From a virus, in the IMG/VR virus record IMGVR_UViG_3300010354_000292, positions 1-34,170 of that record: a stretch of DNA of 34,170 nt; one strand, 5' to 3'. A program made the position numbers and the translations under genes. Below are positions 8,873 to 16,618 of the stretch, piece by piece. The notes beneath the pieces were generated by a model that did not search any database, was not told the DNA's origin, and was given only the letters and a program-made list of their open reading frames with translations. Each line of letters begins with the position of its first letter. Position 1 is the first letter of the stretch.

Positions 8873-11800
8873 ATGGCAGGCCCATTAGAACCAAGAGTAG
8901 AACTTAGAAGTAAATGGGGTAGATTCAAATCCTCAAAAAAAGCGTTAAATGCACCACTTGTTTATTGTGTTGGTGGAATAGCAGTTGGTACTAAAGTGAT
9001 GTGTAAAGGTAAAGAAGAATGCCGTGCACTTCCTGGTGAATATATGTGGCCAGAAGAAGAAAATGGAAAGCCAGGAAATAAATGGAGTGAGATTGGTGAC
9101 AATAAGGGTTATTCCATGTTAACAGATTTTCATGTTTATACACCCATGTTTACATCAGGTACAAGTGGCGCAACTGGTGATCATTGGGAAGGTTATAACG
9201 CTAAAACATTTGCTAGAGAATCTTGGAATGAATTACAAGGTATATTGACTAAAAATAATATAAAACCATCTTCAAAAATACTTGTAGGTTTTTCTGGTGG
9301 TGTTGGTGCTGTAACAACCTATATTCCTATTTGGGGTGGTAGTTATAAATATTGGAATATTGTTTTATTAGCAGGAGCTTACGCTAAAACAAGTACACTT
9401 GCAAAAAGTGTACAAGCTGCAAAAACACAAAATCCAAATACATACTACTTTTCAGGTGGTCTAAAAGCAGGTGCTGATGGTTTTGAAAATCCACAATTTG
9501 ATGAAACTGTGACATTTTACGGTAAAGATTTTATCAAAACTTCAGCAGGTCACATGGGATTAATTACGGTTACTGCTAATTGGATTAAAAATAATGTGAA
9601 AGTTAATTCTACTGGTGAAGCAGCAACACCAAGTGGTGCGGCAACAACAGAAGGTACAGGTGGAACACCAAATCCAAAAACAGAAACACCAAAAACAGAA
9701 ACAGGTGGAACAGAATCACCAAAAGCAGAAACAGGTCAAAAATCTAAACTCCCAACTATATGTGAGTTACTCGCCCCACATTTACCTGCAACAGTAATTG
9801 AAGAATTACCATCTCTTATTAAGAAATTTAATGTAACTACAATGAATCAAATGATTCATTTTTGTGGACAATGCGCTCATGAAACGGGAAATTGGAAAAG
9901 TACGGTAGAATTAGGAGCAAATGCTGGAGCTAGATATGAAGGGAATACGAAGTTAGGAAACACTCAACCAGGAGATGGTGTAAAATTCAAAGGCCGTGGT
10001 TATATTCAACTAACTGGGCGTTGGAATTATGATCATTTTTCAAAGTGGTTAAAAAAATCAGGTAATGGAACAGAAGATTTAACACAATTTCCAGATTTAG
10101 TTGCAACTAAATACGCAGTATTATCTGCATTCTTTTTTATGGAAGATAAAGGACTATGGACAGCAGCACAAGACGCTGGATATAGTGATGCAGAAGTAAC
10201 ACGCATAACTAAGGTTGTGAATGGTGGCTCTAATGGCTTAGCAGAAAGAAAAAAATATACTGAAAAATTTAGAAAAATACTCGAAGGAAATAAATTTGTT
10301 TTATGCGGTGAAGTGGTTGAGGGAGTTATAGCGTCTTCGGTTACTGAATCAAATGGTTCTAATGCACAAGTAGCATCTGCAGCCGATGATTGTAATGATT
10401 TACAAAAAGAAGATGCAAAATTAAAATCTAACGAATCACCAGAAGGTGCTAAAGAAGAAGTAGTAGCAAAAGATCCTTTACCACCACCTAAAGATGAAAC
10501 ACCTGTTAGTTTAGATGGAAAATATAACCATAGATTTTATATTTTACCAACTAAAGAAAATAAACCACTCACATTGGCAGAGATGGTTGATAAAAAACAA
10601 AAATATTATAAAAGATATTGGGCATGGCGAACAGATGAAAATCCAGGATATGGAAGTGCTGCAAACGAAAATAAGTTGGTATCGGATGATGGAAAAAATT
10701 TAATAAGTGCATTAGTTCCATACTGGCCACCACATAGTGGATCCTTTGATGATATTAAAGAACCAACTGTACAAGGTAAATGGTTGAATTTAATAAAGGG
10801 ACAAAAAGACATTGAATCTTTTTTAGATGTTCCAATTTTGTTGAATGCTTATGATGTTGGTGTTTTTAATGATAACATAGGTTATGTTTTTGAAGCAGGT
10901 AATGAATTACATATGACTTTATTGGAAAAAGTTTTTCTTACAAACAAAGGTTCTCAGATTGGAATAGGTAATGCTGTAAATACAACAATATCAGATAAAA
11001 AAAATCAAGATTCAAGTTGGAGAGAATGGCCAAAGTGGTCTGGTATATGGGTTGAACATTGTTTGAAAAAATCCGGCTATACTTTACACGGTGATATAAG
11101 TGTAAACATCAATACTTATCATGAAAAACTTTTAAGTGGGAATAAATTAATAAATTATCCCGGTAATAAAGAATGGAAGTGGAAAGATTTGAAAGCAGCG
11201 GGTATGCAAGACCTTGTTTTTAAACCAAGTAAAATATGGTATGATCCAGCAAACTTAAATTCAGATGAATTATTAAAAGAGAGTGGTGATATTGCAATAT
11301 TCATTGTTGATTATCATATAAAGAAAGATGGTACATTAACTGAAAGAGGGCAAAAATTATTAGATAAAATAATATCGTTGAATTGGAAATTAGGAGTTAT
11401 TTCTGCCGTAAAAAGTCACACGGCACAATCTAATCAATTATATGCAGAAGTTTTAGTGTATCTTGATAAAACAGGTAAGATTGTTACATTTGGTGGTAAT
11501 ACAACACCAAGGGGAGCAGATTCTATTCCAGGTGGTGGTCCATATCACATTGCTGTAAAAGAAACAAACTTCAAAGATTTTGCAATATTAGCAGGTGATA
11601 ATTGGATAAATGGTGCAGTATTTATTTCTAATGTTAAATCTGGAGGAGATGGACACAGAGTTGGTGGATTGGATTCTAAGATATATACAACAAGTATATT
11701 CAAAGATTATTATACAAGAATTGATACTGAAAAAGGTAAATTAACAGGTAGAATGTATAATTTTCTTTTACCGTATATTGAGCAAAAACCAGCTGCACCT

Positions 11801-12505
11801 GCACCTGCAAAAATAGAACCATCAGAATCAAATGAAGGACAACATACAAAACTACCAGTTTCTCGTGGAAATGACGGTGGTAAAGATGGAAATGGTGGAA
11901 CAATTCTTACAGAAAGACCTGAAGCACTTGCATCAGGTTTGATAGGACTTATACCAGGTGAATCAAATCAATATCTGAGAGCATCTGCGTTACCTGATTT
12001 TAATGCAATGAAAGCTGCAGCTAAAGCAGCGGGAATTAGTATTTCAAGCAATGCGGATCCAACAAGAACAGTTGACGATCAGGTGAAGATTTGGAAAAAA
12101 AACAGAGGTAAAAAGGGTGGACCACCTATATACTGGCCTCACGAATGGTTAACATCGTCGAATAAAAAGTACGGTCCAATTATGCAATTTAATCGTGATA
12201 GTTTAACTTCGGGTGGTGAACCGGGACAGGTTGCACCACCACTTGGGTTTCACACGAGTACTGGAACAACGTACAGAGAAGGATCTTATCATCAGAAAGG
12301 TAGAGCAATTGACGTTGCAGGAGGTTTGACTGGCGATACAGCAAAAAAACTTGGATTGGCGGGTAACTATGTAAAATATCAAGAAAAATATCAAGGTCCT
12401 GCACAAAAATGGATTCGTGAAAATGGTCAAAAATATAACTGGTATTCATATTGGAATGAAATATGGCATTTTAATTATAAATTCAGCGGGAATGTAAAGC
12501 CATAG
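8873..12505 (+). CDS. Four-domain surface/cell-wall hydrolase (esterase-like, GH19, CHAP-like, M15)
   Basis: 1210 residues from ATG 8873. Residues ~70-245 resemble an alpha/beta hydrolase: nucleophile elbow ILVGFSGG (Ser141), an Asp candidate at 202 and His227 in SAGHMG. After a Pro/Thr linker (about 248-290), residues ~295-480 are a GH19 lysozyme/chitinase domain with CAHETGNW (Glu337), second acid candidate Glu346 and FKGRGYIQLTGRWNY. Residues ~555-970 include WSGIWVEHCLKKSGY, GDIAIF and KIVTFGGNT, the layout of CHAP/NlpC-like amidases but with Ser where the Cys nucleophile is expected. Residues ~1020-1210 are a VanY-type M15 peptidase: SYHQKGRAIDVA (His1140, Asp1147) and NEIWHFNY (Glu1196, His1199). 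It likely digests surface polymer and peptidoglycan during entry. The N- and C-terminal calls come from motifs; substrates are unknown. Confidence 0.85.
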   Translation: MAGPLEPRVELRSKWGRFKSSKKALNAPLVYCVGGIAVGTKVMCKGKEECRALPGEYMWPEEENGKPGNKWSEIGDNKGYSMLTDFHVYTPMFTSGTSGATGDHWEGYNAKTFARESWNELQGILTKNNIKPSSKILVGFSGGVGAVTTYIPIWGGSYKYWNIVLLAGAYAKTSTLAKSVQAAKTQNPNTYYFSGGLKAGADGFENPQFDETVTFYGKDFIKTSAGHMGLITVTANWIKNNVKVNSTGEAATPSGAATTEGTGGTPNPKTETPKTETGGTESPKAETGQKSKLPTICELLAPHLPATVIEELPSLIKKFNVTTMNQMIHFCGQCAHETGNWKSTVELGANAGARYEGNTKLGNTQPGDGVKFKGRGYIQLTGRWNYDHFSKWLKKSGNGTEDLTQFPDLVATKYAVLSAFFFMEDKGLWTAAQDAGYSDAEVTRITKVVNGGSNGLAERKKYTEKFRKILEGNKFVLCGEVVEGVIASSVTESNGSNAQVASAADDCNDLQKEDAKLKSNESPEGAKEEVVAKDPLPPPKDETPVSLDGKYNHRFYILPTKENKPLTLAEMVDKKQKYYKRYWAWRTDENPGYGSAANENKLVSDDGKNLISALVPYWPPHSGSFDDIKEPTVQGKWLNLIKGQKDIESFLDVPILLNAYDVGVFNDNIGYVFEAGNELHMTLLEKVFLTNKGSQIGIGNAVNTTISDKKNQDSSWREWPKWSGIWVEHCLKKSGYTLHGDISVNINTYHEKLLSGNKLINYPGNKEWKWKDLKAAGMQDLVFKPSKIWYDPANLNSDELLKESGDIAIFIVDYHIKKDGTLTERGQKLLDKIISLNWKLGVISAVKSHTAQSNQLYAEVLVYLDKTGKIVTFGGNTTPRGADSIPGGGPYHIAVKETNFKDFAILAGDNWINGAVFISNVKSGGDGHRVGGLDSKIYTTSIFKDYYTRIDTEKGKLTGRMYNFLLPYIEQKPAAPAPAKIEPSESNEGQHTKLPVSRGNDGGKDGNGGTILTERPEALASGLIGLIPGESNQYLRASALPDFNAMKAAAKAAGISISSNADPTRTVDDQVKIWKKNRGKKGGPPIYWPHEWLTSSNKKYGPIMQFNRDSLTSGGEPGQVAPPLGFHTSTGTTYREGSYHQKGRAIDVAGGLTGDTAKKLGLAGNYVKYQEKYQGPAQKWIRENGQKYNWYSYWNEIWHFNYKFSGNVKP

Positions 12506-12508
12506 TAA

Positions 12509-12525
12509 AAGATTTATATAATCTT
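12509..12525 (+). other. AT-rich hairpin after the hydrolase gene
   Basis: AAGATT and AATCTT form a perfect 6-bp inverted repeat around a 5-nt loop, starting 3 nt after the stop codon. The stem has only one G-C pair and no U-run follows, so a working terminator is doubtful. It may be a weak 3'-end or processing structure. Confidence 0.3.
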
Positions 12526-12559
12526 AATGTCTATTGGTTTCCTTAAATTACCGAAAATA

Positions 12560-12578
12560 TATAAAAATGATATTTATA
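12560..12578 (+). promoter_or_regulatory. Possible late-promoter-like box upstream of the wedge module
   Basis: The 118-nt gap 12506-12623 is the second longest intergenic stretch here. It holds TATAAAAA at 12560-12567 (7 of 8 match to the T4 late box TATAAATA) and TATTTATA at 12571-12578 (its reverse complement), 46-57 nt before ATG 12624. A gp55-like sigma encoded nearby would be expected to use such boxes, so this is a reasonable start for a wedge-gene transcript. Such strings are common in DNA this AT-rich, hence the low confidence. Confidence 0.3.
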
Positions 12579-12623
12579 TTTTTAGATAGGTTATTATTAA
12601 AAATTATTTGAGTAGGTATTCAA

Positions 12624-13055
12624 ATGGAATCTAATCAGTTTTTTAAGAAAATCCGAGAAATAATCAGAGAAGAAATAGATTATGCTTTGGATAAAAAATT
12701 AAATACTCCACCAGTAAACAAAAAAAGTCAAAAGGAAACTATTGAGCATGGTTTAGCTTTATTAAAGCAATATCAAGATAAACCTAAACCTCAACAAAAA
12801 CCAAAACAATCAAAATCAGCGTATGGTTCTATACAAGATATTTTGGCAGAAACAAGAAGAACATTACAAGAAAGTACCGATTTAGACGGTGAATTTTCAT
12901 TCACATCTGATATGGCAAGCGGATTAGGTAATTCTAAATACGGTGCTATACCACAAGGTGTTGATCCAACAGAAGTTCCAACAGAAGTAATGAGTGCATT
13001 GACAAGAGATTATTCAGCACTTGTTAAAAAGATGGATGAGAAAAAAGGGAGATAA
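12624..13055 (+). CDS. Small conserved phage protein upstream of gp25
   Basis: 143 residues from ATG 12624. The N-terminus is a charged amphipathic helix (FFKKIREIIREEIDYAL), the middle a Lys/Pro/Gln-rich linker (about 48-66), and the C-terminus has the block EVPTEVMSALTRDYSALVKKMD. That last block looks familiar from orphan proteins next to gp25 in other T4-like environmental phages. No enzymatic motif. The 3-nt gap to gp25 indicates co-expression, so a baseplate assembly or minor structural role is likely but unproven. Confidence 0.7.
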   Translation: MESNQFFKKIREIIREEIDYALDKKLNTPPVNKKSQKETIEHGLALLKQYQDKPKPQQKPKQSKSAYGSIQDILAETRRTLQESTDLDGEFSFTSDMASGLGNSKYGAIPQGVDPTEVPTEVMSALTRDYSALVKKMDEKKGR

Positions 13056-13058
13056 TGA

Positions 13059-13553
13059 GTGTCAATATTTAGAAGAAAAAGAGAATTTGTAAATCCTAAT
13101 AATCCCAATATAAATTTAGGAAAACCAATTGGAGTTTTAATTCCATTCAATGCAGAGTCAGGGATATTTAGACAAAGTTTTACAAATACTCAACAAGTTT
13201 TATCTAACTTGAAAAATCTTTTGTTGACTTCAAAGGGTGAACGGTATATGTTGCCAACGTTTGGTACTGATATTCGTACTATATTGTTTGATAACATTTC
13301 AAGCGAAGACGAATTTACAGGTAGATTAAATTCTGAAATAGAAAGTGCAATTGCAGAATGGATGCCGTTCTTAACAATAGTTCAATTGGAAACAATAATA
13401 CCAACAGTTGACCCACGATTAGATGATCCAGGTCATGCTGTTTCTATAAAATTAGTTGTAAAAATTAGTGGTACAAACATTTATCTACCTATACAGATAT
13501 TTATATCAGATACAGGAAACTTACAAATAAAAGAGGCAATCTATAATGGCTGA
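13059..13553 (+). CDS. 25: Baseplate wedge protein, gp25-like
   Basis: 164 residues from a GTG start at 13059 with AAAGGGAG upstream; an ATG at 13055 is in another frame. The diagnostic gp25/GPW block is clear: LKNLLLTSKGERYMLPTFG followed by TDIRTILFDN, then the acidic helix ESAIAEWMPFL and a beta-rich C-terminus. T4 gp25 (132 residues) is part of the inner baseplate core bundle with gp6 and gp53 and nucleates sheath polymerisation. The ~30-residue N-terminal extension (FRRKREFVNPNNPNINLG) is longer than in T4. It overlaps gp6 by 8 nt, the classic gene pairing. Confidence 0.93.
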   Translation: MSIFRRKREFVNPNNPNINLGKPIGVLIPFNAESGIFRQSFTNTQQVLSNLKNLLLTSKGERYMLPTFGTDIRTILFDNISSEDEFTGRLNSEIESAIAEWMPFLTIVQLETIIPTVDPRLDDPGHAVSIKLVVKISGTNIYLPIQIFISDTGNLQIKEAIYNG

Positions 13554-15447
13554 TTTAGTTAAAAAAGACATTCGTTATCTTTCAAGAGATTTCTCTTCTT
13601 TGAAACAAAACCTTATTGATTTTACGAAAAATTATTTTCCAAATACATATCAAGATTTTAATGAAGCATCTCCAGGGATGATGTTTTTAGAAATGGCTGC
13701 GTATGTTGGTGATGTTTTATCTTATTACACAGATGTTACTCTTCAAGAAACAATGCTTTTACATTCAACTGAGCGTGTAAATATATTAAATACTGCTCAA
13801 TCTCTTGGATATATGCCAAAAAATAGAATTGCTGCTAATGTAAAACTTGATGTTTTTCAAATAGTTCCTGCTAAAACTATAACTTCCGATAGTGGAAGTC
13901 AAGTTGTACCAGATTATTCATACGCATTTGCAATTGAACCTGGTATGATAGTTGGTGCAACAACTAATTCTGATGTTGAGTTTAGAACAGTTGATTTTGT
14001 TGATTTTAAATTTAGTAGTAATATTGATCCAACTGAAGTTACTCCGTTTGAAGTTGATACAAACGGGGAAGTTTTATTTTGGTTGTTAAAAAAATCTGTA
14101 AGAGCTGTTTCTGGTAAAGTAGAATATTATGATTATGAATTTAAAGACCCAAAACCATACGATAGAGTTGTTCTAAATAATGCAGACCTTATAGAAATTT
14201 TATATGGTATTGATGAAGATAATAATACTTGGTATAATGTACCGTACCTTGCGGCTGATACTATATTTAATCCAGTTATAAATATTCCAAGAAACGATGT
14301 AGAGTTATCAGCGTATAGAGACGAAACACCTTATCTTCTTAAATTAAAGAAAGTTTCAAGAAGATTTACAGTAAGAACAGTTGATCAAGGAATTTATGAA
14401 ATACAGTTTGGTGCTGGTGTTGCTGACTTAGATGATGAGGAATTGATACCTAATCCAGATTTAATTGGAAGTTCATTAACTGGTATTGAGAGTTCTGTTT
14501 CTTTAGATATAGATCCATCTAATTTCTTATATACCAAAACATACGGACTTGCTCCAAATAACACTACAATTAGAATTTATTATACGACTGGTAAGGGTAT
14601 GCAAGATAATGTTGCTAGTGATACAATTACACGGATTTTAAAAAGAAGCATTTTACTTGATGAAACTGGTCTTGATAGTATTTTATATAATCAGATAGTT
14701 GCAAGTTTAGCAGTTACAAATCCAAAGCCAGCCGTAGGTGGTAAAGCAGGTGATGAAATAAATGAAATACGAAATAATGCTTTAGCTAATTTTGCTGCAC
14801 AAAACAGAGCAGTAACAAAAGAAGATTATATTATTAGGGCGTACACACTACCTTCCAAATATGGTTCTATTGCAAAAGCGTATATTACAAAAGATACACA
14901 GTTAACAGTTGAATCTATATATAATACAGAAAGAATTCAAAATAATTTAGCCTTAAATTTTTATGTATTAGGATATGACGCTGATAATAAATTAACTGTT
15001 ATTAATGATGCAACTAAGGAAAATTTAAAAACATATTTGAATTATCATAGAATATTAACCGACGCTATTAACATTCGTGATGCATATATAATTAACATCG
15101 GTATTGAATTCGATATAATAACTTTTCCAGACCAAAATAGTAATCAAGTTATATTAAGATGTATAAACAGATTAAAACAATATTTTGACGTAAATAAATG
15201 GCAAATAAATCAACCTATTATAGTTAGCAATATATTAACCGAATTGGATAGAATAGAGGGCGTGCAAACTGTTGTTGATGTTAGGTTAACAAATAAATAC
15301 GATCAAACATTAGGTTATTCTCCACATGCTTATAATTTACAAGAAGCAACAAGAAATGGAATTGTTTTTCCTTCTTTAGATCCTTCTATTTTTGAAGTAA
15401 AATATCCAGATAATGATATTATCGGTAGAGTGAGGGCATTCGGATGA
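13546..15447 (+). CDS. 6: Baseplate wedge protein gp6 (baseplate J-like)
   Basis: 633 residues (T4 gp6 is 660); ATG 13546 with AGAGG upstream. The N-terminus is typical of gp6: IRYLSRDFSSLKQNLIDF, NEASPGMMFLEMAAYVGDVLSYYTD and SLGYMPKNRIAA. The baseplate-J core follows with NEIRNNALANFAAQNRAVTKEDY (about 405-430), the segment that also marks Mu/P2 gpJ family proteins. gp6 forms the dimeric iris of the baseplate wedge and joins neighbouring wedges through gp25 and gp53. The end overlaps the next start by 4 nt (ATGA), so the genes are translationally coupled. Confidence 0.93.
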   Translation: MADLVKKDIRYLSRDFSSLKQNLIDFTKNYFPNTYQDFNEASPGMMFLEMAAYVGDVLSYYTDVTLQETMLLHSTERVNILNTAQSLGYMPKNRIAANVKLDVFQIVPAKTITSDSGSQVVPDYSYAFAIEPGMIVGATTNSDVEFRTVDFVDFKFSSNIDPTEVTPFEVDTNGEVLFWLLKKSVRAVSGKVEYYDYEFKDPKPYDRVVLNNADLIEILYGIDEDNNTWYNVPYLAADTIFNPVINIPRNDVELSAYRDETPYLLKLKKVSRRFTVRTVDQGIYEIQFGAGVADLDDEELIPNPDLIGSSLTGIESSVSLDIDPSNFLYTKTYGLAPNNTTIRIYYTTGKGMQDNVASDTITRILKRSILLDETGLDSILYNQIVASLAVTNPKPAVGGKAGDEINEIRNNALANFAAQNRAVTKEDYIIRAYTLPSKYGSIAKAYITKDTQLTVESIYNTERIQNNLALNFYVLGYDADNKLTVINDATKENLKTYLNYHRILTDAINIRDAYIINIGIEFDIITFPDQNSNQVILRCINRLKQYFDVNKWQINQPIIVSNILTELDRIEGVQTVVDVRLTNKYDQTLGYSPHAYNLQEATRNGIVFPSLDPSIFEVKYPDNDIIGRVRAFG

Positions 15448-16616
15448 TTTATACACTATACGCTCAAAAAGATACAACTATTTATGAAAAATTTGAAACA
15501 CTAAATAGTGGTTTAGATCCATTATTGGAATTATCTCACGAAAAAGCATCTACTTCATCTTTGGTTTACAACAGTCGTATATTGATGAAGTTTGATATGA
15601 GTGATATTGAAAGTAGAGTGAATGGTGGTAAAATTTCTCAAAATGCAAAATATTATTTATCATTACGTTCTGCTGACGTTAGAGAAATACCACAAGAATA
15701 TACTGTGTATGCTTATCCATTAAGTTCTTCTTGGACAAATGGAACTGGAAAATATTTTAATAATCCAATAACTACCGATGGTGTTTCTTGGAAGTATAAC
15801 AGTTCAAAAGCAAATGGTACAGAATGGGATATTCCACCTGCAATTGCAAATTATGAATGGGACACTATTTCACAAACTTGGGTTGATGCCAATATTTTAT
15901 TCGGTGTAAACCTTTCTGCTTATGTTACTTCATCTTATAATTCCAAAGAAGGTGGTGGTACATGGTGGACATATGATAATGTAGAGTGTACACAATCGTT
16001 TTCATACGAGTCTTCTGACATTTATATGGATGTTTCTCAGATAGCTAAAAAATGGATAACTGGTTCTGGTAGATTCGTAAACGATGGTTTAATTATGAAG
16101 TTCAGTCAAGAACTTGAAAATTCAGGCGAAAGTTTAACAAGTCTTAAATTCTTCGGTACTGATAGTAATACAATATATGTTCCAAGATTACACGTTGTTT
16201 GGGATGATTCTATATTTATTACTGGAAGTTTAACACAAGTAGATGTTGACGGATTGATGCCAAACATTAAGTTAAAGAAGTTTTATTCACAAGACGAAAA
16301 ACCAAAAATAAAAATACACGCTAATAAAAGATTTCCACAAAAAAATTATACAACTGAAGCATATCATTTAACAAACTATTATTTACCTTCATCTTCTTAT
16401 TATGAAGTAAGAGACGCACATACTGATGAAGTAATTTTACCGTTTGATTATACTGGTTCTAAGATAAGTTGTGATGGTACAAGTAGTTATTTTAATTTAT
16501 GGATGAACTCTTTTCAACCAGAGAGATTTTATAGAATATTATTAAAAGTAGAAACATCGGGTGGAGATAATGTTCAAATATTTGATAACAATTATTACTT
16601 TAAGGTTACGAGATAA
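15444..16616 (+). CDS. Baseplate/tail structural protein with DNRLRE-like domain
   Basis: 390 residues from ATG 15444, overlapping gp6 by 4 nt. The N-terminal ~250 residues resemble the DNRLRE/disaggregatase-related beta-sandwich: YAQKDTTIYEKFETLNSG at the start, RILMKFDMSDI, AYPLSSSWTNGTG, DVSQIAKKWITGSG and a closing PRLHVVWDD. The C-terminal part (about 275-390) is a second beta-rich domain rich in Tyr and Ser. Proteins of this kind follow gp6 in T4-like environmental phages and are annotated only as structural. Carbohydrate binding is known for related sandwich folds, but nothing here proves it. Confidence 0.65.
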   Translation: MIYTLYAQKDTTIYEKFETLNSGLDPLLELSHEKASTSSLVYNSRILMKFDMSDIESRVNGGKISQNAKYYLSLRSADVREIPQEYTVYAYPLSSSWTNGTGKYFNNPITTDGVSWKYNSSKANGTEWDIPPAIANYEWDTISQTWVDANILFGVNLSAYVTSSYNSKEGGGTWWTYDNVECTQSFSYESSDIYMDVSQIAKKWITGSGRFVNDGLIMKFSQELENSGESLTSLKFFGTDSNTIYVPRLHVVWDDSIFITGSLTQVDVDGLMPNIKLKKFYSQDEKPKIKIHANKRFPQKNYTTEAYHLTNYYLPSSSYYEVRDAHTDEVILPFDYTGSKISCDGTSSYFNLWMNSFQPERFYRILLKVETSGGDNVQIFDNNYYFKVTR

Positions 16617-16618
16617 TT

